Source: Maribacter cobaltidurans (lineage in GTDB: Bacteria > Bacteroidota > Bacteroidia > Flavobacteriales > Flavobacteriaceae). From it: a stretch of 64,000 nt of DNA. Both the position numbers and the translations under genes were made by a program. This document shows, one piece after another, positions 36,005 through 45,610 of the stretch. The DNA lies in assembly GCF_002269385.1 (NCBI RefSeq), contig NZ_CP022957.1, positions 2,723,001 to 2,787,000 of the forward strand, read 5' to 3'. The notes beneath the pieces were generated by a model. That model was not told the origin of the DNA, did no database searches, and worked only from the letters and a program-made list of their open reading frames with translations. How positions within the stretch are numbered: position 1 is the first letter of the stretch; each line of letters opens with the position of its first letter.

Positions 36005-37054
36005 ATGCTTAAAATCATACAAATAGTTGCCTTACTACAAGGTCTTTTTATTTTATTCATTTTTTACAGAAGTAGAGCGAATTACAGGAAAACAACTTTT
36101 TGGCTCTTTTTTGGAAGCATTGTATCCATACTGCTATACATAATTGGTGATGATGATAACAACCTTTTTATAGATGACGCAGATTGGTTCTTATTTGACA
36201 GCTCGTTATTTCTAACATTTCTTTTTTTATACTTCAAGTACTTTAATTCTGCCAAAGAGGTTTTTTTGAAAAGAGACTATTTGTTTTTCTTACCCAGTAT
36301 GTTTTTGTTTTTAAGTGAAACATTGGAAATGATTTCGGATGGGGAAAACGATTTTTTAGAGATAATAGAGACGTTAATAGAATTCGTGTTTTTGTGCTAC
36401 TTAATCTATATTTTATACAACTTACTTAAAACTAAAAGGACTAATTGGATTCTTTACTTTGTTGCCCCTATTGTTTTAATATTGAGCATTTCGTATATAA
36501 ATGGTCTTCTAGATTTGTTTGAATTGGCGCCTATTGTTTTTTCCAGTGATGACGATTTTAATTCCTATTTGCTTCTTGTTGTCGCATTCTTGTTCTATTT
36601 TATTACCTTTTATATGATAAGTAAGCCCAAAGAACTCATACCAAATGCTGAGGTCACCAAGTACAAATCGTCTAACCTAACGCCCGAATTGATTGAAAAA
36701 TATAAAAACGCTTTAATACAAATAATGGAAAAGGAAAAACTTTATCTAGACCACAGGTTATCAATCCATAGTGTGTCAAAAAAATTGAATATTCCTAGAC
36801 AGTATATTTCTGAAGTTCTAAACTTACATTTAAACAAAAGTTTTCAAGATTTTGTCAATGAATATAGGGTTGAAGCATTTGTAAAAAACCTACAAAACGA
36901 CCAACATGCCCATTTTACGCTTTTCGGGATGGCCACAGAAGTCGGTTTTAGTTCCAAGTCTTCTTTTAATGCTACATTCAAGAAAGTCAAAGGAATAACC
37001 CCTACGCAATTCAGGAATTCTATTGCCCAGAAAAAGGTAATAGGTACAGAATAA
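36005..37054 (+). CDS. Membrane-anchored AraC-family transcriptional regulator
   Basis: This 349-aa protein has about seven hydrophobic helices in residues 1-210, then a linker and an AraC-type helix-turn-helix domain (about 245-340: L-D-H-R-L-S-I-H-S-V-S-K-K-L-N-I-P, then F-G-M-A-T-E-V-G-F-S-S-K-S-S-F-N-A-T-F-K-K, P-T-Q-F-R). The layout suggests an inner-membrane one-component regulator. It opens the AT-rich block and may control the TonB receptor downstream (inference). Confidence 0.88.
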   Translation: MLKIIQIVALLQGLFILFIFYRSRANYRKTTFWLFFGSIVSILLYIIGDDDNNLFIDDADWFLFDSSLFLTFLFLYFKYFNSAKEVFLKRDYLFFLPSMFLFLSETLEMISDGENDFLEIIETLIEFVFLCYLIYILYNLLKTKRTNWILYFVAPIVLILSISYINGLLDLFELAPIVFSSDDDFNSYLLLVVAFLFYFITFYMISKPKELIPNAEVTKYKSSNLTPELIEKYKNALIQIMEKEKLYLDHRLSIHSVSKKLNIPRQYISEVLNLHLNKSFQDFVNEYRVEAFVKNLQNDQHAHFTLFGMATEVGFSSKSSFNATFKKVKGITPTQFRNSIAQKKVIGTE

Positions 37055-37126
37055 GCATTCTGGACAACAGGCAAATAATCTTGTGCTTTGTTGTTTCGTT
37101 CTTTGGGGGAATTAAATCCTTAAAGC

Positions 37127-37879
37127 ATGGCATTACAAGAAGAATTGAAAACACAAGGCGACTTTTTATTTAAAAATAGAAGTTATTTACCATTGATTAT
37201 TTTAGTTATTGGTTTATTGGTATTTATCTATCAAAAACATTACAACAGTGAAGCAATAGACAATTGGTTACCTGAATTCTTCGACTACATTTGGCTTGGC
37301 ATTAGTTTATTCGGCTTGTATATAAGAGTGGTTACAGTAGCCCATACACCAAAAAACACATCTGGAAGAAATACAACAGAGGGGCAAATTGCTGAAGAGC
37401 TAAACACTACGGGCATCTATTCAATAGTTAGGCATCCTTTATATTTGGGCAATTTCTTTATGTGGCTTGGCGTGGCAATGCTCACTAATAACACTTGGTT
37501 TGTGATAACCTTCGTTTTGTTCTACGCATTTTACTACGAACGTATAATGTATGCCGAAGAAAGTTTTTTAAGACAAAAATTTGGTAATATCTATCTTGAT
37601 TGGGCCAAAAAAACACCTGCATTTATGCCTTCATTTAAGTATTATCAAAAAGCTAAATATCCGTTTAGTATCAAAAAGGCATTAAAAAAAGAGAAAAACG
37701 GTTTGGCAGCCGTGTTTCTAATATTTTGGGTTTTTAGTTTTATCGGCGAAATGATAAAACTACAGGCTATCAAATTTGAATATGACTTCTGGTTTTATGG
37801 TGCTTTGGCTTCATCAATAATATACATAGTATTAAAGATTATGAAAAAACAAAAATTATTGGATGAGATCAATCGCTAA
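37127..37879 (+). CDS. Isoprenylcysteine carboxyl methyltransferase-like membrane protein
   Basis: This 250-aa protein has about six hydrophobic helices and the SAM-binding signature of the ICMT/PEMT group: G-I-Y-S-I-V-R-H-P-L-Y-L-G-N, then Y-E-R-I-M-Y-A-E-E, and F-G-x-x-Y-x-x-W. Bacterial members methylate lipids or other small targets; the substrate here is unknown. A C-terminal extension with two further helices (about 185-245) is present. It lies 72 bp after the membrane AraC gene. Confidence 0.82.
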   Translation: MALQEELKTQGDFLFKNRSYLPLIILVIGLLVFIYQKHYNSEAIDNWLPEFFDYIWLGISLFGLYIRVVTVAHTPKNTSGRNTTEGQIAEELNTTGIYSIVRHPLYLGNFFMWLGVAMLTNNTWFVITFVLFYAFYYERIMYAEESFLRQKFGNIYLDWAKKTPAFMPSFKYYQKAKYPFSIKKALKKEKNGLAAVFLIFWVFSFIGEMIKLQAIKFEYDFWFYGALASSIIYIVLKIMKKQKLLDEINR

Positions 37880-38031
37880 TATATTCACAACGCCGCAGAT
37901 ACAGTAATAAGATAATCATAGTCTTCATAATATCTTCTACAAAGACTGGTTTGCATCTCGGCCAAGAGTAAAACTCAATCAAAACTTTAGACATTACAAA
38001 AAGAATCTATTTTAAAACAATCAAATTATAT

Positions 38032-40434
38032 ATGGAACATTTAAGTCAATCAATCAAGAAATCCTTTTTACCATTATTTTTCATCATAATTAACAGCATG
38101 CTATTTGCCCAAGAAGAATACACCTTGAGAGGAGCCATTAGCGATGAGTCAAACGGCGAAGCCATGTTTGGCACAACGATTTATTTAAAAGGCACCACCA
38201 TAGGCACCACCACAAACGAGTATGGCTTTTACTCCATAACAGCACCAGAAGGAAAATACACATTGGTTGTTTCGTATTTAGGATACAAAGAAATACAAAA
38301 AGAGGTGTTTCTTAATAAAGACACAAAACTCAACATTGAAATTAAAGAAGATCCTAGCACACTTGATGAAGTCGTAATTACAGCAGATGAAGGCGTAAAA
38401 AATCTAAATGTAAGAAAACCACAAATGGGAGTTGTTACCTTAAAGGCAGAAACAATTGAATTAGTGCCTGCTGTATTAGGCGAAGTAGATCTTATTAAAA
38501 CCATACAACTTTTGCCAGGGGTTTCAAATAATGGAGAAGGTTCAGCAGGCTTTAATGTAAGAGGTGGAGCAGTAGACCAAAACTTGGTGCTTTTAGATGA
38601 AGCCATCATTTACAATACGTCTCACTTTTTTGGATTATTTTCTGTATTTAATAACGATGCAATTAAAGATGTAAAACTTTATAAAGGTGATATTCCTGCT
38701 AAATTCGGCGGAAGGACAGCTTCAGTTTTAGATGTAAGGCAAAAAGACGGTAACAATAAGCGGCTTGAACTCAATGGAGGTATTGGATTAATTTCAAGTA
38801 GGCTTGCAGTAGAAGCACCATTATTCAAAAAGAAAGGCTCTTTTCTTTTAGCAGGAAGAACAACTTATGCTCAGCTTTTTTCTGGTTTGATGGACGATTT
38901 GGCAAATAGTAATATTAGTTTTTACGATGTAAACCTAAAAACCAATTATGAAATTAATGAAAACAATAAAATATATCTGTCCAGTTATTTTGGGCGAGAT
39001 GTTTTTAATATTTCACGTTTAATAAATAGTAATTACGGAAACATCTCTGCAAATCTTAGGTGGAATCATGTTTTCAATGATAAGCTATTCTCTAACCTAT
39101 CGCTTATATATAGTAAATACGATTATCAGATAATACTGGACTTTGAACAACTGGATTGGATATCTGACATCACAAATTATAACTTAAAATACGATTTTGG
39201 ATATTATGCAAGTGATAAACTAAAAATAGATTTTGGACTAAGTGGCATTTCTTATAATCTAAATCCAGGAGAAATTATGCCTTCAACGCCAACCTCTCCT
39301 ATTAATCCATTGACATTAGATCAAAAAAGAGCTTTTGAAGCAGGGACTTATGCCAGTGTAGAACATAAACTTACAGATAAGTTTACTGCAAGATATGGTT
39401 TGCGCTACAGTACATTCAACCGATTGGGCGGGCAGGCCATCACAAATTATGCAAATAATCAGCCAGTAGTTTATAACCAAGGATTAGGCATCTACCAAAA
39501 TGGCGAAGCCATAGGAGAAACAGCTTATTCAAAAGGCCAAACAATTAAACAATTTGGAAATTTAGAACCGCGTTTAGGCTTGTCTTACTTGCTAACAGAC
39601 AACTCTTCAATAAAAGGAAGTTACACACGTACAGCACAATATTTACATCTACTGTCTAATACGGTATCTGTTACCCCATTAGATGTTTGGACACCTAGTG
39701 GGACCTATATTAAACCTCAGCTTTCTAACCAATATGCTTTAGGGTATTATAAGAAATTCAATGGCAATGCATATTCATTTGAAGCCGAAGCTTATTATAA
39801 AACTACAGATAATCGTATTGACTACATTGACGGAGCGGATTTAATTGGGAATAATACAATCGAAACCGAAATTTTGAATGGTGAGGCAAGAGCCTATGGT
39901 TTAGAATTAATGCTCAGAAAAAATAAAGGGCGTTTTACAGGCTGGCTATCATATACATTGGCTAAATCTGAGCAACGTTCTTTTGGCGGAAATGCTGGAG
40001 GCCCTGGAATCAATAATGGTAATTGGTACAATGCACCTTTTGATCGTACACACGATATTTCTATTACAGGAGTTTATAAATTAACAGATAAATGGAAATT
40101 TAGTGCAAATGCTATTTACCAAACCGGTCGTCCAGTCACCTATCCAACCGGGCAATTTGAATATGACGGATCCTCTGTTGTAATTTATAATGAAAGAAAT
40201 GCCGACAGGCTACCTGCTTATCATAGGTTAGATGTTTCAGCGACCTATAAGCCCAACCGTAATCCCAATAAGCAATGGAAAGGTGAGTGGGTATTTAGTA
40301 TTTATAACCTTTATAACAGGCAAAATGCAGCCTCCATATCATTTAACCAAGACTATAACACTGGAGTAAACGAAGCCTTGAGAACTACAATATTTGGCAT
40401 TATTCCTTCAGTAACCTATAACTTTAAATTTTAA
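38032..40434 (+). CDS. TonB-dependent receptor with carboxypeptidase-like regulatory domain
   Basis: This 800-aa protein has a signal peptide (about 1-27) and a carboxypeptidase-like domain (about 30-115: L-R-G-A-I-S-D, G-T-T-T-N-E-Y-G-F-Y-S-I). A plug (about 130-235: P-G-V-S-N-N-G-E-G-S-A-G-F-N-V-R-G-G, L-D-E-A) and a beta-barrel ending in Y-N-F-K-F follow. It is followed after 5 bp by a DUF4249 lipoprotein gene, a common Bacteroidetes pair of unknown cargo. Base composition is more AT-rich than the flanking copper genes. Confidence 0.92.
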   Translation: MEHLSQSIKKSFLPLFFIIINSMLFAQEEYTLRGAISDESNGEAMFGTTIYLKGTTIGTTTNEYGFYSITAPEGKYTLVVSYLGYKEIQKEVFLNKDTKLNIEIKEDPSTLDEVVITADEGVKNLNVRKPQMGVVTLKAETIELVPAVLGEVDLIKTIQLLPGVSNNGEGSAGFNVRGGAVDQNLVLLDEAIIYNTSHFFGLFSVFNNDAIKDVKLYKGDIPAKFGGRTASVLDVRQKDGNNKRLELNGGIGLISSRLAVEAPLFKKKGSFLLAGRTTYAQLFSGLMDDLANSNISFYDVNLKTNYEINENNKIYLSSYFGRDVFNISRLINSNYGNISANLRWNHVFNDKLFSNLSLIYSKYDYQIILDFEQLDWISDITNYNLKYDFGYYASDKLKIDFGLSGISYNLNPGEIMPSTPTSPINPLTLDQKRAFEAGTYASVEHKLTDKFTARYGLRYSTFNRLGGQAITNYANNQPVVYNQGLGIYQNGEAIGETAYSKGQTIKQFGNLEPRLGLSYLLTDNSSIKGSYTRTAQYLHLLSNTVSVTPLDVWTPSGTYIKPQLSNQYALGYYKKFNGNAYSFEAEAYYKTTDNRIDYIDGADLIGNNTIETEILNGEARAYGLELMLRKNKGRFTGWLSYTLAKSEQRSFGGNAGGPGINNGNWYNAPFDRTHDISITGVYKLTDKWKFSANAIYQTGRPVTYPTGQFEYDGSSVVIYNERNADRLPAYHRLDVSATYKPNRNPNKQWKGEWVFSIYNLYNRQNAASISFNQDYNTGVNEALRTTIFGIIPSVTYNFKF

Positions 40435-40439
40435 AAAAC

Positions 40440-41309
40440 ATGATGTCCTTAAAAAATATATTTAAAATAGAAAATAAGATTAAAATTGTAAGCCTTTTAG
40501 GATTAAGCATTATTATTTTTTCTTGTACAGAAGCTATAGACCTATCTGTACCTACCGAATCTCCACGATTGGTTATTGAAGCATCTATAGGTTGGGAAAA
40601 AGGTACTTTAGGAAATAATCAAACCATAAAACTGAGCCTTACCACACCTTATTATGATACAGCACCAAACCCTGTAGCAGGTGCATCAGTCAGAGTTGAA
40701 AACATCACAAATGGCGATATATTTATTTTTGAAGACCAACAAGATGGTCGTTACACAACCTCAGATTTCGAACCAATGATTAACAACACCTATAACTTAG
40801 AGGTAATTTATAATAATGAGACCTATACTGCTGAAGAAACATTAATGCCTGTCCCAGAAATAGATAGAATAGAGCAATCTCGTGAACTCGGTTCGGACCC
40901 AGAAGAGTTAGATCTCACAATATACTTCAATGATCCAGCAAATGAAGTGAATTTTTATTACATCACCTTTTTAGAAGGAGAAGATCTGCTTCCGACAAGA
41001 GAAATAATGTCTGATGAGTTTACAAATGGTAATGAAATGTCCCTTTTATACGAAGAAGATGAAGCGGATGCGGAAGACGAAATTTTGCCTGGAGATATGG
41101 TGGACATAAACCTATATGGCATATCCGAAGAATACTATGATTTTTTACATAGATTAATAGAACAATCTGATAATGCAGGAGATCCTTTTGCAACTGTTCC
41201 AACAAGGCTAAGGGGCAATTATAAAAATTTAGAAAACCCTGATAATTATGCGTTTGGGTACTTTAGGATTACAGAATTTGTAAATGAGGTTTATACTTTC
41301 GTTGAGTAA
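40440..41309 (+). CDS. DUF4249 family lipoprotein
   Basis: This 289-aa protein could start at 40440 or at the next ATG, 40443. An N-terminal hydrophobic segment leads to I-F-S-C, a lipobox near residue 30. A DUF4249 pattern follows: L-V-I-E-A-S-I, I-K-L-S-L-T-T-P-Y-Y, P-V-A-G-A-S-V-R-V-E, Y-N-L-E-V-I-Y, and a late G-Y-F-R segment. It is coupled to the TonB receptor and probably its surface lipoprotein partner. Its stop abuts a decayed AraC gene, so a slightly shortened C-terminus cannot be excluded. Confidence 0.85.
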   Translation: MMSLKNIFKIENKIKIVSLLGLSIIIFSCTEAIDLSVPTESPRLVIEASIGWEKGTLGNNQTIKLSLTTPYYDTAPNPVAGASVRVENITNGDIFIFEDQQDGRYTTSDFEPMINNTYNLEVIYNNETYTAEETLMPVPEIDRIEQSRELGSDPEELDLTIYFNDPANEVNFYYITFLEGEDLLPTREIMSDEFTNGNEMSLLYEEDEADAEDEILPGDMVDINLYGISEEYYDFLHRLIEQSDNAGDPFATVPTRLRGNYKNLENPDNYAFGYFRITEFVNEVYTFVE

Positions 41310-41312
41310 TAA

Positions 41313-41507
41313 ATCATCAACCAATAAATTGAATGTATAAAGGAGTTGTTGGTGTACCATAAATCAAGCTTGAGCGAGATAGCTTTTAAACTTAACTATA
41401 GCAGTGTAGCATATTTAAGCAACCAGTTTAAAAAGGTAACGGGAATGACTCCCTCATAATTTAAAAATAGTATAGATAAGAACAGGAAATCGTTGGATGA
41501 TATATAA
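41313..41507 (+). pseudogene. Decayed C-terminal remnant of an HMA-AraC regulator
   Basis: One frame from 41313 reads I-I-N-Q-*-I-E-C-I-K-E-L-L-V-Y, then S-L-S-E-I-A-F-K-L-N-Y-S-S-V-A-Y-L-S-N-Q, then G-M-T-P-S-*-F-K, ending L-D-D-I-*. This matches the last 65 or so residues of the intact regulator at 35346-35912 almost position for position, but with two in-frame stops and no 5' half. It follows directly after the DUF4249 stop. It is a dead paralogue, cut at the junction with the TonB/DUF4249 block. Confidence 0.85.
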
Positions 41508-41552
41508 TTTCTACGATAAGCTTCCAAAGGAGCCCTCATATTGGTTGCTTTG

Positions 41553-41595
41553 AAACAAATGTCCCAATTTCAAATGGGTCAATGTTTGTTTTTTT
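41553..41595 (+). terminator. Probable rho-independent terminator
   Basis: AAACA...CCCA pairs with TGGG...TGTTT around an ATTTCAAA loop, followed by GTTTTTTT. It lies downstream of the DUF4249 gene and AraC remnant, so it would end the TonB/DUF4249 transcript. Confidence 0.5.
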
Positions 41596-41865
41596 AGAAA
41601 CAAATGATCTTTACTGTAAGCTTTATTTTTAACTAATGTCCATTTGCACGTTCTTATTTAATGGTTTGGTGTAGCACAAAAGAATAACTCAAAACCATAA
41701 ATAGAATAACCAAATTGGTTATCGCCTGTTGGCAAAAGTGATAAATTCTTTTTCGCGAAAAAATTATGAAAGCCGTTGGCGTGCAGAAAACTATTAAAAG
41801 GTAATAAATACTTACGAAATCGGAAAATTTCCGGTTTCACGAAAGAAACTAAAATAAAATACGTC
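41596..41865 (+). promoter_or_regulatory. Palindrome-rich upstream region of the HMA chaperone gene
   Basis: This 270-bp non-coding stretch holds three dyads: ATAACCAA-A-TTGGTTAT (41706-41722), TTTTTCGCGAAAAA (41749-41762), and a 23-bp one with core CGGAAAATTTCCG (41816-41838), which ends 27 bp before the ATG at 41866. Such density suggests operator sites. No gene and no clear TAnnTTTG box was found here. Confidence 0.45.
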
Positions 41866-42096
41866 ATGAAAAAAAAGTATGAAATAAAAGGAATGACATG
41901 CAACGGCTGTAGAACCCATGTAGAAGAAGCAATTCTAAATGTCGCAGGAGTAGCCAATGTATCGGTCGATTTGAAAGATGCCGAAGCGACGGTTGAATCT
42001 CAATTTGAAGTGCCTTTGGAAAATTTGCAAAAGGCCTTGAAAAATACCGACGGTCAATATAAAATACAACCTATGAATAGCGTTGAACAAAACTAA
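41866..42096 (+). CDS. HMA-domain copper chaperone (CopZ-like)
   Basis: This 76-aa protein starts at ATG 41866; the longer upstream frame passes through the operator-like dyads. The ferredoxin-like HMA domain has G-M-T-C-N-G-C and V-A-N-V-S-V-D-L-K-D-A-E-A-T-V. It closely resembles the N-terminal HMA domain of the ATPase at 29821. It should bind Cu(I) in the cytosol and pass it to a P1B ATPase. Confidence 0.88.
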   Translation: MKKKYEIKGMTCNGCRTHVEEAILNVAGVANVSVDLKDAEATVESQFEVPLENLQKALKNTDGQYKIQPMNSVEQN

Positions 42097-42181
42097 AACA
42101 ATGCCTATATAGTTATGCGGTAATTTGTATGATAGCTACAATCAATTGAAATTCTAATAATAACCAAAAAACAATTTTACG

Positions 42182-42742
42182 ATGGAAAACAAGGAAAAAC
42201 AAACAGATAAGTATTTAAAGTTCTTCGCAATGATTGGCACCTCAATGGTCGCGATGTTCTTTTTAATGTACACGCACTCCTATCAGATTATCGATCACTT
42301 CTGGTATAGTGAAACCAGGTTCTTTATGACGTTGATCATGGGCGGGTCCATGGTTATTATCATGCTGCTGTATATGCTACAAATGTACAAAGACCGCAAT
42401 AAGAATATTGCCATCCTGGCATTGGGCGTTTTGCTGATTGCAGGCGGAATATGGCTGGTCAGGAGTCAGGTTACGGTTACCGGTGTTGATTATATGGAAG
42501 GTATGATTCCTCATCATTCCATCGCTATCCTAACTAGTGAACGATCTCAAATAAAAGATATCAGGGTAAGGGAAATCGCCGATGAAATCATCAAAGCGCA
42601 GCGTCGGGAAATAATGGAAATGCAATGGTTGATTAACGATATCAAGGAAAATGGGATAGTAGAAACAGAAGAAGAAAAGGAAAAGCGTCCGCTTCCCAAA
42701 TTTGAAGGATCGCTTACCGAAGAAACAACAAACCTTGACTGA
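42182..42742 (+). CDS. DUF305 domain membrane protein
   Basis: This 186-aa protein has three hydrophobic helices (about 12-30, 45-63 and 72-90), then a DUF305 domain (about 98-160) with Y-M-E-G-M-I-P-H-H-S-I-A and A-Q-R-R-E-I-M-E-M-Q-W-L. DUF305 proteins are four-helix ferritin-like proteins with conserved His/Met and often accompany copper genes. Metal binding by the H-H and M residues is likely. Confidence 0.88.
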   Translation: MENKEKQTDKYLKFFAMIGTSMVAMFFLMYTHSYQIIDHFWYSETRFFMTLIMGGSMVIIMLLYMLQMYKDRNKNIAILALGVLLIAGGIWLVRSQVTVTGVDYMEGMIPHHSIAILTSERSQIKDIRVREIADEIIKAQRREIMEMQWLINDIKENGIVETEEEKEKRPLPKFEGSLTEETTNLD

Positions 42743-42861
42743 TACGGAAAAGTGAATGTCAGGAGGTAATAACAGTTTTTACTTTCGAAAGGAAAAAACG
42801 AAAATACAGGAGAATAAACGAAGGCATTTCGGACGTTAAATTATAAACGCATAAAATTTTT

Positions 42862-44199
42862 ATGAAAATACAGCAATTTGAATATGAACCACTTTCCCAC
42901 TATTCATACGTACTGCTGAGCGGAGGGGAGATGGCGATAATCGATCCCGATCGCGACCCGATGCACTATTATAACTTTGCGCATAAAGAAAATGCTAAGA
43001 TCAAAGTTGTGCTATTGACCCACTCCCATGCAGACTTTGTAAGCTCACATTGGCAAATTAGCAAAGAAACTGGTGCCACGATCTATAACAGCAGCAGATT
43101 GGAAGCTGAATACCCTTTCGAAAGTTTTGATGGGAACAGTGCCATTTTCGTGGGCAATACCAAACTAGAAGCCATAAATACTCCTGGGCATTCATACGAT
43201 AGTATTTCCATTCTTGCCACAGATGAAAATGAGGTTGCACTTTTTACGGGGGACACCTTATTGATCGGGGATGTCGGACGCCCGGATCTGCGCGGAAATG
43301 AAAATGACAAAGAGCAAAAAAAGCAAGCACTGGCCCGTGAAATGTTCAACACAATTCGAACTAAATTCAAAAAAATACCGAATGAGGCCATTATTTACCC
43401 CGCCCACGGGGCGGGATCCCTGTGCGGCAAAAGCATGTCGGCAGATAGCAGTAGCACATTAGGTAGGGAGCGAAAGGATAACTGGGCATTTGGCCATCAA
43501 AATGAAGACGAGTTTGTCAAAGAACTCCTTGAAGACCAACCATTCATACCGGCCTATTTCAAACATGATGTAGCTATGAACAAAAAGAAAGTTGAATCGA
43601 TTGATATGGCAACCGCTAAAATCCCTATTCATCTTAATGCCGAAACACCAAAAGAAAATATCTTAATTGTCGATAGTCGTGATGAAAACGAGTTTAAACA
43701 AGGTCATTGGCCACAGAGTATCAATATTATGCAGGGTGGCGAAGCATCCTCTTTTGAAACATGGTTAGGTACTATAATCCAACCAAATGAGGAATTTCAT
43801 CTGGTTGTTGATTCTCCAAAAAGTGTAAAGACCATCGCCCGGCGGGTGGCGAAGATAGGGTTTGAAAATCAGCTTAAGGCGATAATTACCCTTTCGAAGA
43901 AAAGCTTTGTCGAAAACGAGCGATTGGATTTCAAGCATTTTGTGCAAAATCTGGATAATTACACCATTGTCGATGTCAGAAATACGGATGAAGTAAGAAA
44001 AAAGAAAATTTTTGACGGTGCCCTGAACCAACCCCTACACGAACTAAGGGATTCAATTCAGGACATTCCTAACGACAAACCCATTATTGTCCATTGTGGC
44101 AGTGGATATAGAAGCGCGATCGGAAGCAGCATACTTTCAAATGAATTGCAAGACGTAAAAGTATATGACCTAGGGGAAGTTATTGAGAAATTCAAATAA
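42862..44199 (+). CDS. MBL-fold hydrolase with two rhodanese domains (persulfide dioxygenase-like)
   Basis: In this 445-aa protein residues 1-240 form a metallo-beta-lactamase fold: T-H54-S-H56-A-D58-F-V-S-S-H63, T-P-G-H-S, F-T-G-D-T, Y-P-A-H-G. The F after H-x-H-x-D fits the persulfide-dioxygenase subgroup as I recall it. The first rhodanese domain (about 255-345) has Asp-Ser where the active Cys loop should be, so it looks inactive. The second (about 360-445) has C-G-S-G-Y-R-S and should be active. Such fusions oxidise glutathione- or low-molecular-weight persulfides to sulfite or thiosulfate. Confidence 0.87.
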   Translation: MKIQQFEYEPLSHYSYVLLSGGEMAIIDPDRDPMHYYNFAHKENAKIKVVLLTHSHADFVSSHWQISKETGATIYNSSRLEAEYPFESFDGNSAIFVGNTKLEAINTPGHSYDSISILATDENEVALFTGDTLLIGDVGRPDLRGNENDKEQKKQALAREMFNTIRTKFKKIPNEAIIYPAHGAGSLCGKSMSADSSSTLGRERKDNWAFGHQNEDEFVKELLEDQPFIPAYFKHDVAMNKKKVESIDMATAKIPIHLNAETPKENILIVDSRDENEFKQGHWPQSINIMQGGEASSFETWLGTIIQPNEEFHLVVDSPKSVKTIARRVAKIGFENQLKAIITLSKKSFVENERLDFKHFVQNLDNYTIVDVRNTDEVRKKKIFDGALNQPLHELRDSIQDIPNDKPIIVHCGSGYRSAIGSSILSNELQDVKVYDLGEVIEKFK

Positions 44200-44248
44200 C
44201 CAAGAAGCTAAGTTTTTAATGGGCAGAAGATGTAAGACAAAATTTTAA

Positions 44249-45544
44249 ATGGCCATGGGAAGACGTTTTTTTACAGGTTTAATCATTTCACTCTTAGTAT
44301 TGGCAACTACAAATGCGCAGACCGTCGATTCGCTACCGCCGATATCGGCCTCCAAATCCTATTCCAACTATAGCAATGTCATTGGCTGGAAAAATGGAAG
44401 GACCCCTAAAGCCCCGCCAGGTTTTACCGTTACAAAATATGCTGACGGTTTTGAGAATCCAAGGTGGATATACGTTACACCGAATGGCGATGTACTTGTG
44501 GCGCAAAGCAATTCGAATTATCCTCTTTGGAAAAAAATCGGGGCATGGTTCATCGGGGCATCAAAGTCGAAAAGCTTTAAGAACAGTGCCGACTTGATAA
44601 CCTTGCTCCGCGATGTAGACAAGGATGGGTCTCCCGATGAACGCGCCGTATTTCTCGAAAAGGAACTCGATCAACCCTTCGGAATGCTTGTGCTGGATGA
44701 TTGGTTCTATGTGGCCAATACCAACGGATTGCTACGTTTTCCTTACAAGCCCGGTCAATTGCAACTATCGGGAAGAGCGGAAAAAATTACCATCTTGCCC
44801 GCAGGAAAGGCCAATCGACATTGGACACGCAATATAATTGCCAACATGGACGGTTCAAAAATATACATAGCGGTCGGTAGTGGCTCAAATGTCGGGGAGA
44901 AAGGGGCCGAGGCCGAATTCATGAAGGCGGCCATTCTGGAGATCGACCTCGATGGTTCCGTATTAAGGGTCTTTGCTTCCGGATTAAGAAACGCCGTGGG
45001 TATGGATTGGAACCCCATTACCTGAGACTTGTGGACGGCGGTCAACGAACGCGACGGATTGGGCAACAACCTCGTACCAGATTATTTGACCAGTGTCCGC
45101 GAAAACGGATTTTATGGTTGGCCCTATGTGTACTATGGGCAAAATGAAGATCCAAGGGTAAAATGGGTGCCTTCGGCCCAAGTGGAGAATACACTGCTGC
45201 CCGATGTGAACGTTGGCTCCCATACGGCATCTTTGGGATTGACGTTCTACACGGGCGATTCCTTTCCTGACAAGTATCGGAACGGTGCCTTTGTCGTGCA
45301 GCATGGTTCTTGGAACAGACAGGTTTTATCAGGTTATAAAGTGGTTTTCGTGCCATTCATGAATGGAGGGCAAACTGGAAAACCCGAAGACTTTTTAACC
45401 GGTTTTATTGTTGACGGCAAAAAGGATGAGGTCTATGGCCGACCCGTGGGTGCCGCCATACTACCCGATGGATCGCTGTTGATAACCGATGATGTGACCA
45501 ATACCATCTGGAGAATCAGTTGGGACGGTAAACGCGGTATGTGA
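44249..45544 (+). pseudogene. PQQ-dependent sugar dehydrogenase (sorbosone dehydrogenase family), internal TGA
   Basis: One 432-codon frame encodes a signal peptide (about 1-24) and a six-bladed propeller of the glucose/sorbosone dehydrogenase type: D-G-F-E-N-P-R-W-I-Y-V, D-K-D-G-S-P-D-E-R, F-A-S-G-L-R-N-A-V-G-M-D-W-N-P, N-G-F-Y-G-W-P-Y, and G-A-A-I-L-P-D-G-S-L-L-I-T-D-D. It is interrupted by TGA at 45023-45025, at the Gly site in N-P-I-T-*-D-L-W-T-A-V-N-E-R. The reading frame is otherwise intact on both sides, so a single GGA-to-TGA change explains it. Probably a recent pseudogene. Confidence 0.85.
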
Positions 45545-45610
45545 GCGATTCTCAATGGGGGTTTGCCGTTAAATAAGTATTTTTATTTATGGAAGATGCA
45601 CAACCTCCGG

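Noticed and set aside
42756..42839. 27-aa open frame starting M-S-G-G-N-N before the MBL/rhodanese gene
   Set aside because: Too short, no hydrophobic helix like the other small proteins, and no support beyond an open frame.
45023..45025. Selenocysteine or reassigned UGA in the sugar dehydrogenase
   Set aside because: The position is a glycine in the family, no SECIS-like structure was noticed, and TGA is used as a normal stop elsewhere in the window (for example cusB and traI).
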